Origin: an uncultured Collinsella sp.
GTDB lineage: Bacteria; Actinomycetota; Coriobacteriia; Coriobacteriales; Coriobacteriaceae
Direction: 5' to 3'
Assembly: GCA_900544065.1 (NCBI GenBank)
Contig: UQTR01000013.1
Location: 1 to 36,300, forward strand
Length of the DNA stretch: 36,300 nt
A model generated the notes under the pieces. It saw nothing but the letters and a program-made list of their open reading frames with translations. It was not told where the DNA came from and ran no database searches. Both the position numbers and the translations under genes were made by a program. Shown one piece after another: positions 15,016 to 22,706 of the stretch. Position 1 is the stretch's first letter. Every line of letters starts with the position of its first letter.

Positions 15016-15792
15016 ATGAGGATCGATTCACGAAAACCGAAAGCCGCCGCCCTTTCCGCCGCTCTGACCGTGGCGCTTTTGGCGGGCGCCGGCGCAACTG
15101 ATGCCCACGCGGCAACACTGTCCGATACGGTTGGATCTACGCTGTCCGAGACGACGCTGGTACAGCCCGTTGATTATCGCGGCGATGGTTATGGTTCCAT
15201 GCAGGAGTGGAACGCCTCGATGGAGGCCAAGCGCGATTCCCTTGAGATGCGCGCTCAGATTATCCTAAACATGTATGGTGACTATGCCACCGATGACGAG
15301 CGCGCTGTGCTGCAGGGTTGTATCGATGGTGCGGGCAGCCTTTTGACGATGGGGGAGGTCGACGCGAAGTCGACCGAGCTCGATGAGCTGCGCACTGCGC
15401 TTGAGAATGCCAAGCGCGAAGCGCTCGAGGCCGCTGCCGCCGAGGCAGAGGCTGCCGAGGCCGCCCAGGCTTCGTACTACAACGCCGGCTACACTCCGTC
15501 CTACGCGTCTGCCGCGTCCTACGCGAATGGATCGGGCCTGACGCGCTCTGCGGGTGTCAATAACTACAACGGGCGCCGCGAGACCTATTACAGCAGCAAT
15601 GTGCTTTATCACTATCGCACGGGCGAATGGACTCAGGATTCTGAGGGCTTCTGGCGCGATTCCGACGGCTATTACGTTGTTGCCGCGGGCGATATGGCCC
15701 AGGGCTCGACCTTTACGGGCTCCAAGGGTGATTGCAAGGTCTATGACTCCGGCTGCGCCGCCGGAACCACCGACTACTACACCGGTTGGTAA
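15016..15792 (+). CDS. Secreted protein with coiled-coil and Tyr-rich C-terminal part
   Basis: The 258-residue protein starts with a signal peptide (basic MRIDSRKPK, hydrophobic AALTVALLAGAG, cleavage after AHA near residue 32). Residues of about 110-155 are a Glu/Ala-rich helix likely to form a coiled coil. A Tyr/Ser/Ala-rich linker follows. The C-terminus (DGYYVVAAGDMAQGSTF, KVYDSGCAAGTTDYYTGW) resembles the barrel-like 3D/double-psi modules of secreted cell-wall proteins, with two Cys. No catalytic site is certain. ATG 15016 has GGAGG 11 bases before it. I do not recognise a named family; a cell-surface role is an inference. Confidence 0.75.
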   Translation: MRIDSRKPKAAALSAALTVALLAGAGATDAHAATLSDTVGSTLSETTLVQPVDYRGDGYGSMQEWNASMEAKRDSLEMRAQIILNMYGDYATDDERAVLQGCIDGAGSLLTMGEVDAKSTELDELRTALENAKREALEAAAAEAEAAEAAQASYYNAGYTPSYASAASYANGSGLTRSAGVNNYNGRRETYYSSNVLYHYRTGEWTQDSEGFWRDSDGYYVVAAGDMAQGSTFTGSKGDCKVYDSGCAAGTTDYYTGW

Positions 15793-15822
15793 TCTGCCAT
15801 CAGAGCAAAATAGGCACATGAT

Positions 15823-15873
15823 GGGCGGGCGTCTTTACTGAGCTTTTAGGCAACGTAAAGCCGCCCTTTCTTT
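15823..15873 (+). terminator. Terminator after the secreted-protein gene
   Basis: GGGCGG (15823-15828) plus CTTTAC (15833-15838) pair with GTAAAG (15855-15860) plus CCGCCC (15861-15866). There is a 4-nt bulge on the 5' side, and TTTCTTT follows. Confidence 0.7.
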
Positions 15874-15983
15874 ATGTGCGTTTGAGTTAACAGAGCCCTT
15901 ACCGTGGCGGTACGCTGGGCGTATGCATGCGGGGCACACTGGTTCATGAGAAATAGGGCCTTTCTCTTGGAGGAAGTGATCTT

Positions 15984-16190
15984 GTGAATGCTCGAGATAT
16001 TGCCGTTGCCGCCGTCGCATTGATGCTTGGCTGCCTTGGTCCCACGGCCGCGCTCGTCGCGGGCATGCAGGGGACATGCGGGGCTACTCCTATCGTGGTC
16101 GGCGCGCTGATCGCAGTCACACTGCTGGGAAGCGCCGGTGTTGTCCTTTGTCGCGACGATGAGGACGAGGTTCCGGAGTCGCATCTCTAG
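15984..16190 (+). CDS. Small two-helix membrane protein
   Basis: The 68-residue frame starts at GTG with GGAGG ten bases upstream. It has two hydrophobic stretches (about residues 6-28 and 36-56) joined by a short loop containing a Cys, and an acidic tail RDDEDEVPESHL. No family is recognised. It is followed by a strong terminator, which supports a real transcription unit. A toxin or a small membrane regulator would be guesses. Confidence 0.6.
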   Translation: MNARDIAVAAVALMLGCLGPTAALVAGMQGTCGATPIVVGALIAVTLLGSAGVVLCRDDEDEVPESHL

Positions 16191-16227
16191 CTGTTGCGAA
16201 AATGACTGTTGGCCATGGCTGAACATG

Positions 16228-16266
16228 AAAACCGCCACAAGGGGAGTGCCCTTTGCGGCGGTTTTT
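16228..16266 (+). terminator. Terminator between convergent genes
   Basis: AAAACCGCC (16228-16236) pairs with GGCGGTTTT (16257-16265), and an inner AAGGG/CCCTT extends the stem. A T-run closes it on the plus strand and the A-run at 16228-16231 could serve the minus strand. It lies between the small membrane gene and the PanE-like gene, so it may act in both directions. Confidence 0.88.
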
Positions 16267-16299
16267 GCTATTGAGACTGTTGGATGCGGTGCGGCGGCG

Positions 16300-17214
16300 T
16301 TACCAGCTTGCCTCGATATCACGGATGCGCCGATAGAGCCATTCGTTCTGCGGCGCCTGGATATCGTGCTTGGCCGCGAGGCGGCGGACGGTGCCCGCGA
16401 ACTCCTCGACCTCTGTTTTGCGCTGCGCGACGCGGTCCTGCGCCATCGAGGGCATGCCGGTGGGGTCGAGCCCCTCGATGAGATGCACCATCTGCGTTAG
16501 GTCTGCCTCGGTGAGCTCGATACCCTCGGCGTTGGCGACCGCAAGCGTCTCGCGCATGGCGGAGACAAAGCAACGACGCTGCTCGGAGCCCTGTTCCGTG
16601 GCGCTTCCGTACGTGCCTCCGTAGGCCATGCAGGTCTGGTTGATGCCGTCGTTGAGCATAAGTTTTGCCCACATGCGGTGGGCGATGTCGTCCTCGACGG
16701 TGTGGGCGATGCCGCAGCGCGTGTAGAGCCCGTCGATAGCGGTGACGGTCGCGGGGTCGGTGCCGGCGGCCGCACCAAAGCGGATCTCGCCCGCATTGGT
16801 AAAGGTGAGCGCGCCGTTGAGAAACACAGCGTCCATGCCCTGGCAGATACCAAGGACGGTGTGCTTCCAGCCAAAGCGCTCGGCAATCTTCTGCTCGCTC
16901 GTGATGCCGTTGCACAGCGACGCGATCAGCGTGTCGGGTCCCACGACGCTTTCCAGGGTTTTGAGCGCCACATCGAGCCCGGTTGTCTTGACCGTGAGGA
17001 TGACCAGGTCGACGGGCGTCGCCTCGCTCGCGCGGACGGACTTGAGCGCGCAGGGCTTGCCGTTGACGGTGAGCGCATCACCCGCGTGGCGCTCAAAGCG
17101 CGCGTCGTCCATAACGTATTCGACGGCGTCGTTGCCGAGCGCTTGGGCGATCATGCTGCCGTAGAGTAGCCCGACGCCACCCTTGCCGATAAAGGCGACC
17201 TTGTTGATCTGCAT
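16300..17214 (-). CDS. Ketopantoate reductase family protein (PanE/ApbA-like)
   Basis: Family members reduce 2-dehydropantoate with NADPH in pantothenate synthesis, but many homologues act on other 2-keto acids. The 304-residue protein has a nucleotide-binding start FIGKGGVGLLYG, then LVILTVKTTG and SLCNGITSEQ. The C-terminal helical domain has the family motif around MWAKLMLNDGINQTCMA, with its catalytic Lys and Asn. GGGGAG lies about nine bases before ATG 17214; for ATG 17223 it would be adjacent to the start. No other pantothenate genes are nearby, so the substrate is uncertain. Confidence 0.88.
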   Translation of the reverse strand: MQINKVAFIGKGGVGLLYGSMIAQALGNDAVEYVMDDARFERHAGDALTVNGKPCALKSVRASEATPVDLVILTVKTTGLDVALKTLESVVGPDTLIASLCNGITSEQKIAERFGWKHTVLGICQGMDAVFLNGALTFTNAGEIRFGAAAGTDPATVTAIDGLYTRCGIAHTVEDDIAHRMWAKLMLNDGINQTCMAYGGTYGSATEQGSEQRRCFVSAMRETLAVANAEGIELTEADLTQMVHLIEGLDPTGMPSMAQDRVAQRKTEVEEFAGTVRRLAAKHDIQAPQNEWLYRRIRDIEASW

Positions 17215-17232
17215 ATGAATCATCTCCCCATA

Positions 17233-17260
17233 TAAAAGGCGCCCGCGTAAGGGGCGCCTG
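17233..17260 (-). terminator. Terminator of the cyclase-family gene (minus strand)
   Basis: AGGCGCCC (17237-17244) and GGGCGCCT (17252-17259) form the stem. Read on the minus strand it is followed by TTTTATAT. It lies about 75 bases beyond the stop codon of the minus-strand gene at 17336. Confidence 0.82.
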
Positions 17261-17335
17261 ATGGATTGTATGCTGCCGGGGTGATTGATGGGTGCGCGGA
17301 GCGGCTGTTATGAAAAAGAAACGTTTGCCTGGACG

Positions 17336-18106
17336 CTACGCTGCAGGGCAGACCGCAAAGACACGTGCGGGATATCCGACGCCATCACGCACCTTGGGGA
17401 AGGTGCAGAAGATGACGGCGCCCGTGGCGGGAAGCTCGTCCAGATGGTCCATGACCTCAATCTGGTAACGGTCGACCGAGAGGATGTACTGTTCGCCGGG
17501 GTAGGGGTAGGCATCCTCGCGTGTGGTCACGGTTGCGGGGTCGGTGTCTGCCGGTTCGTGGCCGATGGCACCGATGTTGCGCTCTTCTACAAGCCATTTG
17601 ATGGCATCGAGGTCCCAGCCGGGGTAGTGGGGTTGGCCGTCCTCGTCCTTGTTTTCGAGGTCGGCGAGCTTGGACCAGTCGGAGCGGAAGGCGACGAAAG
17701 CGTCCTCGGGAATGCGACCGTGCTCATCCTCCCAGGCTTTGAGGTCCTCGACGGTCAGGACGTAGTCGGGATTCGCGGCGCACTCCTCGTGCTTGTCGAT
17801 CACGCAGAGCGGATGCATAAATTCGATGGGTTCAATCTCTCCAAGGGAACGACCCTCGACATGGAAGTGGCGCGGTGCGTCGACATGCGTGCCGTACTGC
17901 GAGGCGACCGAATACTGGAAGCAGCGCATGGGCGCGAGCATGTCTTCGGGCGTGTCGGGCAGGTAGTCGAAGAGTTTGGTGGACTCAAAGGGCTTAAAGC
18001 CAAACCAGTGCGGAGTGTCGCACGAGAGCGTGTGGGTGAGGTCTACCCAGCGATAATCGGTGCTTTTGAGCTGGGATGCGAGGTTCCAAAGGTCGAGCGC
18101 GGGCAT
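17336..18106 (-). CDS. Cyclase-family hydrolase (kynurenine formamidase-like)
   Basis: The 256-residue protein carries the family's metal motif as H74, D76 and H80 (GTHVDAPRHF), an N-terminal DLTHTLSCDTPHW segment and a later IGHEPADTDPA. Relatives hydrolyse N-formylkynurenine or isatin, or act on other cyclic amides. The substrate here is unknown, and no tryptophan-degradation gene is adjacent. The ribosome site AAAGGAG lies six bases before the ATG. It is divergent from the aldo/keto reductase gene. Confidence 0.9.
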   Translation of the reverse strand: MPALDLWNLASQLKSTDYRWVDLTHTLSCDTPHWFGFKPFESTKLFDYLPDTPEDMLAPMRCFQYSVASQYGTHVDAPRHFHVEGRSLGEIEPIEFMHPLCVIDKHEECAANPDYVLTVEDLKAWEDEHGRIPEDAFVAFRSDWSKLADLENKDEDGQPHYPGWDLDAIKWLVEERNIGAIGHEPADTDPATVTTREDAYPYPGEQYILSVDRYQIEVMDHLDELPATGAVIFCTFPKVRDGVGYPARVFAVCPAA

Positions 18107-18269
18107 GGGCGGCTCCTTTCATCGGGCTTTTTGCTGATGTTAAAGCGGTGTCGTGACGGCTCGATTTCTGCTGCGTTACGATACGTTCTCGATTGCGATT
18201 CCGTATTGTTTCGGCCGCGTGACCGTTGTGTTTCGCCTTGCCGGGGCGCTGATGGCGAAAGGAGGGGCC

Positions 18270-19460
18270 GTGCAATACCGCGTTGACCCCAAAAGTGGTA
18301 ACCGAATATCCGCTCTGGGTCTGGGCTGCATGAGATTTCCCGGCGCGCCGGGCCATCCGGATGCGAAGACAGCCGATGCCATCATTTCCCGTGCGGTGGA
18401 ACAGGGGATTAATTATCTGGATACCGCGTATCTCTATCCCGGTAACGAGGTGTGCGTGGGCGCCTCACTTGAGCGCTTGGGGCTACGCGACCGGGTGTTG
18501 CTGGCGACCAAACTGCCGCATGCTTCGTGCAAGTGCGCGGAGGATTTCGACCGGTTTTTCGACGAACAACTGCGCCGCCTGCGGACCGACCATATCGACT
18601 ATTATCTTATGCACAACATCACTTCGCCCGCTCAGTGGGAGCGCGTGGTGGCGTTGGGTATCGAGGACTGGATCGCGCGTCAAAAGGCGGCGGGGCGCAT
18701 TCGCCAGATTGGTTTTTCGTACCACGGCAGCGCGGCTGATTTCCTGACGATGCTTGACGCATATGACTGGGATTTTTGCCAGATACAGCACAACTATGCC
18801 GGCGAGCGTTACCAAGCGGGAACGGCAGGACTCATGGCAGCCGCCGAGCGCGGGCTCGCGGTGTTTGTGATGGAGCCGCTGCTGGGCGGGCGTCTGGCAG
18901 GCAAGCTGCCGCCGCGGGCCCGCGCCGTGCTCGAGAGCGCCCGTGATCCGCATTTGCGCACCCCTGCCGCCTGGGGGCTTTCGTGGGTGTGGAACCATCC
19001 TCAGGTGACGATGCTGCTTTCGGGTATGACCGATACCGCGCAAGTGGATGAGAACGCGGCGTTGGCCGATCGGGCCCTGCCGGATTCGATGACGAGAGAG
19101 CAGCTCGATACCATCGCACGTGTGCTGGGAGAGTTTGAGAAATCGAATCGCGTGCCCTGTACGGGGTGCGGCTACTGCATGCCATGCCCCAAGGGCATCA
19201 ATATTCCCGGCTGCTTTGCCGCCTACAACGCAAGCTATGCGCATAGTTGGTTTACGGGGCTGTCTCAATACTTTACGGCGAGCGCGGTGCGGACGAACGA
19301 GCCCAAGCTGGTGAGCAATTGCGTCAAGTGCGGCAAATGCGCACGTCACTGCCCGCAGCACATCGATATCCCCGGGCGCTTGGACGACGCACGCCGCCGT
19401 TTTCAGCCTGGCCCCGTGACGGCGGTGCTCAAGGCCTTCGGCAAAACGCGCTCCTCATGA
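18270..19460 (+). CDS. Aldo/keto reductase with C-terminal ferredoxin-like domain
   Basis: Residues 1 to about 290 form an AKR barrel: ALGLGCMRFP, the catalytic Asp/Tyr in YLDTAYLYPGNE, Lys in LLATKLPH and His in YYLMHNIT. About 295-345 adds CTGCGYCMPCPKGINIP, and about 350-367 NCVKCGKCARHCPQHIDIP; these are two cysteine clusters able to bind [4Fe-4S]. This arrangement is common in anaerobes and suggests electron input from an iron-sulfur donor. I start at GTG 18270, which has AAAGGAGG upstream; the ATG at 18252 overlaps that site. The protein is 396 residues long. Confidence 0.92.
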   Translation: MQYRVDPKSGNRISALGLGCMRFPGAPGHPDAKTADAIISRAVEQGINYLDTAYLYPGNEVCVGASLERLGLRDRVLLATKLPHASCKCAEDFDRFFDEQLRRLRTDHIDYYLMHNITSPAQWERVVALGIEDWIARQKAAGRIRQIGFSYHGSAADFLTMLDAYDWDFCQIQHNYAGERYQAGTAGLMAAAERGLAVFVMEPLLGGRLAGKLPPRARAVLESARDPHLRTPAAWGLSWVWNHPQVTMLLSGMTDTAQVDENAALADRALPDSMTREQLDTIARVLGEFEKSNRVPCTGCGYCMPCPKGINIPGCFAAYNASYAHSWFTGLSQYFTASAVRTNEPKLVSNCVKCGKCARHCPQHIDIPGRLDDARRRFQPGPVTAVLKAFGKTRSS

Positions 19461-19545
19461 CCCTTTTATAACTTGCGGTGGAATAGTTCCTGTTTGCGGC
19501 AGAATGGGGCTTAAACAGGAACTATTCCACCGCAACTGAAGGGGG
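19461..19545. repeat. Hairpin element, copy 1
   Basis: CCCTTTTATAAC is followed by a perfect 23-bp inverted repeat (19473-19495 with 19513-19535, outer TTGCGGTGGAATA) around a 17-nt loop, then CTGAAGGGGG. The last G-run is the ribosome site of the following GTG start. The element begins right after the stop codon of the aldo/keto reductase. A second copy is at 20619-20708. There is no U-run after the stem, so it is not a plain terminator. Confidence 0.85.
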
Positions 19546-19550
19546 CCGTC

Positions 19551-20570
19551 GTGGGCCATCGGGATTCATGTGATGATTTGCGCGAGGTTCGTTGGGGCGT
19601 TTTGGGCGCTGGGCACATTTCGCATCGATTTGCATCGTCGCTCAAGGAGGTGGACGGGGCACGGCTTGTGGCTGCCGCCGGTCGCACCCCTTCGCATGTT
19701 GAAGAGTTTTGCAGGGCGTTTTCGATTGATGCCGCGCACAGTTATGCCACGGCTGACGATAGCGGCGATGCGGCTTATGACGCGCTGATTGCCGACCCCG
19801 ATGTCGACGCAATCTACTTGGCTCTTCCGCATGGCATGCATACGCGTTGGGCCTGTCGCGCGCTGCGCGCCGGAAAGGCCGTGCTGTGCGAAAAGCCGGC
19901 CGTTTTGAGTGAGGAAGAGGCTCTCTCGATTTCCTCCGCCTCTCGCGAGCACGGCGTGCTGTTTATGGAGGCGATGAAGAATCGGTTTTGCCCGATGCGC
20001 ACTCGCGTGAAGGGTTTGCTTGCATCGGGCGAGCTCGGCTGTATCGTCTCGATCGAAAGCGTGCAAAAACTCGATTATGGTGAGCCCCCTTCGAGTTATC
20101 TGCTCGATCCGTTGCAGGGTGGCTGTCTATATGACATGGGCTGCTATGCGGTCGGGTGGTTTGAGGATCTGCTTGCGGGTGCGTGCGATGTTTCGTCTCG
20201 TGAAGTTCGCTGGCGTGACGTATCGGGCGGCCGCGTGGATTGGGCCGATGAGATCCATATGAGTGTCGGCGGTATACCCATTCATATGGTGTACGACGGC
20301 AAAGCAGCATATGAAAGCCGCTTAACGATTGCCTGCGAGCGGGGCTCGTTGGAAATCGAGCGCCTCCATCGCCCCGAGCTCGCCCATGTGAAGTACTCCG
20401 ACGGTCGAGTGCTCGAAATCGACGCCCCATTTGAGGTCGATGATTTTTACGGCGAAGCTTCGCATGCGACCCAGCTCATCCGGGCGGGGAAACTCGAGAG
20501 TCCCGTCATGCCCCTTGCCGCCACACAGCGCTGCACGCAGATCATCGATGCGATTCGCTTGACACTCTAG
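19551..20570 (+). CDS. Second Gfo/Idh/MocA-family oxidoreductase
   Basis: The 339-residue protein has the Rossmann start WGVLGAGHISHRFASSL, then YLALPHGMHTRWA and the catalytic-Lys motif CEKPAVLSEEEA. The C-terminal domain carries GGCLYDMGCYAVGW. Such proteins are NAD(P)-dependent dehydrogenases, mostly for sugars or trans-dihydrodiols; DALI-like assignment is not possible here. It starts at GTG 19551, five bases after AAGGGGG. It is not a close copy of the Gfo/Idh gene at 10450, judging by its different motif residues. Confidence 0.92.
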   Translation: MGHRDSCDDLREVRWGVLGAGHISHRFASSLKEVDGARLVAAAGRTPSHVEEFCRAFSIDAAHSYATADDSGDAAYDALIADPDVDAIYLALPHGMHTRWACRALRAGKAVLCEKPAVLSEEEALSISSASREHGVLFMEAMKNRFCPMRTRVKGLLASGELGCIVSIESVQKLDYGEPPSSYLLDPLQGGCLYDMGCYAVGWFEDLLAGACDVSSREVRWRDVSGGRVDWADEIHMSVGGIPIHMVYDGKAAYESRLTIACERGSLEIERLHRPELAHVKYSDGRVLEIDAPFEVDDFYGEASHATQLIRAGKLESPVMPLAATQRCTQIIDAIRLTL

Positions 20571-20618
20571 GCTGCGGTGCTGGTGCTCAAGAAGGCTCGG
20601 CGGACCGTGCCCCCGATG

Positions 20619-20708
20619 CCCCTTTTATATCTTGCGGTGGAATACGGTCTGTTTGCGCCAAAATAAGACACCAATAGACCGTATTTCACCGCAACTGATG
20701 AGGGGGAG
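20619..20708. repeat. Hairpin element, copy 2
   Basis: CCCCTTTTATATC is followed by a 19-bp inverted repeat (20632-20650 with 20676-20694, outer TTGCGGTGGAATA, one G-T pair) around a 25-nt loop. Next comes CTGATGAGGGGG, part of the ribosome site of nfo. The outer 13 bases and flanks equal copy 1, whereas the inner stem differs on both arms so that pairing is kept. The first loop bases GTTTGCG are also shared. Confidence 0.85.
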
Positions 20709-20714
20709 CTGGAG

Positions 20715-21581
20715 ATGCTGACGATCGGGTGTCATCTTTCGACGACGAAGGGCTATCGGGCAATGGGAGAGACGGCGTTGTCCATTGGCGCCAATACCTT
20801 TGCGTTCTTTACGCGCAACCCGCGCGGTGGCAAGGCAAAAGACCTTGACATGGATGACGTGGCGGCCCTGCGCGAGCTTATGGCGCAAAACGACTTTGGA
20901 CCGCTGGTGGCGCATGCCCCGTATACCTATAACCCCTGCTCCGCTAAGGAGCGGGCGCGCGAGTTTGCCTTGGAGGCTATGGCGGAAGATCTGCAGCGTC
21001 TGGAAGCGCTGCCCGGCAACTACTACAACTTCCATCCCGGTGCGCATGTGGGACAGGGGGCAGACGCCGGCATTCAGATGATTGTCGACACGCTGTGCCA
21101 GGTGATGTTTGAGGGACAGCAGACGACGGTGTTGCTCGAGACCATGGCGGGCAAGGGCACCGAGGTGGGCCGTAGCTTTGAAGAGCTGGCGTGCATTATC
21201 GAGGGCGTTGCCGCCAAGTGCCCAGAGCTGTCCGATAAGCTGGGCGTTTGTTTGGACACCTGCCATGTGAGCGATGCCGGCTACGACATCATCCATGATC
21301 TGGACGGCGTACTCGACGAGTTCGACCGCGTGGTGGGTATCGATCGCCTGCATGCCGTACACATCAACGATTCGAAGAACCCTTGTGGCGCCCATAAAGA
21401 TCGCCACGAGTGCATCGGCAAGGGATACCTTGGCAGTGAGGAATTTGGCGGCGGTATGCAGGTTATGCAGAATATTGTATCGAATGGCCGTTTGCGCGCA
21501 TTGCCGTTCATTTTGGAGACACCGAACGAACTTGCAGGTTATGCAGCTGAAATCAAACTATTAAGGTCATTGCAGCAGTAA
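20715..21581 (+). CDS. nfo: Endonuclease IV (AP endonuclease)
   Basis: Nfo cuts DNA 5' of abasic sites with a three-zinc centre. The 288-residue protein has the ligand motifs in order: HAPYTYN, NFHPGAHVG, LLETMAGKG, CLDTCHVSDAGYD, HINDSKNPCGAHKDRHE and FILETPN. The length is standard. The start has AGGGGGAG and GGAG just before ATG. The previous gene ends about 140 bases earlier and the hairpin element fills part of that spacer. Confidence 0.96.
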   Translation: MLTIGCHLSTTKGYRAMGETALSIGANTFAFFTRNPRGGKAKDLDMDDVAALRELMAQNDFGPLVAHAPYTYNPCSAKERAREFALEAMAEDLQRLEALPGNYYNFHPGAHVGQGADAGIQMIVDTLCQVMFEGQQTTVLLETMAGKGTEVGRSFEELACIIEGVAAKCPELSDKLGVCLDTCHVSDAGYDIIHDLDGVLDEFDRVVGIDRLHAVHINDSKNPCGAHKDRHECIGKGYLGSEEFGGGMQVMQNIVSNGRLRALPFILETPNELAGYAAEIKLLRSLQQ

Positions 21582-21642
21582 TAACTGTCACAAAGCTGAT
21601 TGCTTCATTCACGTTATGGGTTTGTTTCAATCAGTTTTCTAA

Positions 21643-21671
21643 TTGCAGATTCTTCCAAGCGGGTGCATAAT
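21643..21671 (+). promoter_or_regulatory. Probable promoter of the ABC transporter operon
   Basis: TTGCAG (21643-21648) and CATAAT (21666-21671) are 17 bases apart, with a TG just before the -10. A weak hairpin CTGATTG/CAATCAG ahead of TTTTC (about 21596-21640) may end nfo transcription. The leader to the ATG is about 50 nt. Confidence 0.55.
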
Positions 21672-21728
21672 AACCCTCAGTTTTTGCAGACCTCTGAATC
21701 ACGTGGGGTCATTGGAAGGAGACTGATT

Positions 21729-22589
21729 ATGAAGCTGAAGAAGCTTGGCGCATTTGCCGCCACGGGTGCTATGGCGCTCGCCCTCGCTCTGACGGGCTGC
21801 GGCTCGTCCAACGCCACCTCTGGTTCTGATGCCGGTTCCAGCAGCTCTGACGACGCTAAGGTCGAGAAGGTCGACGGCTCCAAGGAGTACGCGCTCGTCA
21901 AGGACGGTACGCTGACCGTCGGCACCTCTGCCGAGTACGCTCCGTTTGAGTACAAGGATGACAACGGCGATTATCAGGGCTTTGACCTTGAGCTCATCAA
22001 GGCTATCGGCGACAAGCTGGGCCTGGATGTCGAGTATGTCAACAATGACTTTGACACGCTGGTTCCGGGCGTCGCTTCGGGCGCCAAATATGACGTTTCC
22101 ATCGCGGCTATCACCGACACGCCCGAGCGTGAGAAGGAAGTCACTTTCTCCGATTCCTACTACATGGACGATCAGGCTATCGTGACCAAGGTCGATAACA
22201 CCGACATCACGGCCGACAACTACAGCGAGAAGCTCAACAACGCCGATGCTACCATCATCGTCCAGTCTGGATCGACCGCCGAGGCCTTTGCCCAGGAGAA
22301 CTTCCCCAAGGCCAAGATCGTCCCCTACAAGGACGCCACCGAGTGCTTCAGCGCCCTGCAGTCCGATAAGGGCGATGCCGTAGTCACCAACCGCTCCGTT
22401 GCCAGCCAGCTGACCGCCGAGCAGTTCAGCACCTGCCAGACCATCAAGCAGGTCAGCACCGGCGAGGAGTACGCCATCGCCATCAACCAGGGCAACACCA
22501 AGCTCAAGGACGACATCAACCAGGCCATCAAGGACCTGACCGACGACGGTACCGTTGACGCCCTCATGGCTAAGTACAACATCAAGTAA
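21729..22589 (+). CDS. Amino-acid ABC transporter substrate-binding lipoprotein
   Basis: The 286-residue protein starts with a lipoprotein signal; the lipobox LTGC puts the lipidated Cys at residue 24. A Ser/Ala/Asp linker follows and then a family-3 solute-binding domain (TVGTSAEYAPFEYKDDNGDY, FDLELIKAIGDKLGL, SIAAITDTPEREKEVTFSD). The motif TPEREK with its Arg is typical of receptors for polar amino acids. The ligand is not determined; cystine, glutamine or basic amino acids are possible. ATG 21729 follows GGAAGGAG. The permease and ATPase genes follow. Confidence 0.95.
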   Translation: MKLKKLGAFAATGAMALALALTGCGSSNATSGSDAGSSSSDDAKVEKVDGSKEYALVKDGTLTVGTSAEYAPFEYKDDNGDYQGFDLELIKAIGDKLGLDVEYVNNDFDTLVPGVASGAKYDVSIAAITDTPEREKEVTFSDSYYMDDQAIVTKVDNTDITADNYSEKLNNADATIIVQSGSTAEAFAQENFPKAKIVPYKDATECFSALQSDKGDAVVTNRSVASQLTAEQFSTCQTIKQVSTGEEYAIAINQGNTKLKDDINQAIKDLTDDGTVDALMAKYNIK

Positions 22590-22706
22590 AATAGTCACTT
22601 GATTGCGCGCGGGCCCTTTCCGTTTTGCGGAGAGGGCCTTTGCGCTTTTCTTGACGGAGAGCGTTTCCGTCTCGTTTTGCCGGCAACTTCTACGATAGGA
22701 GCCACC

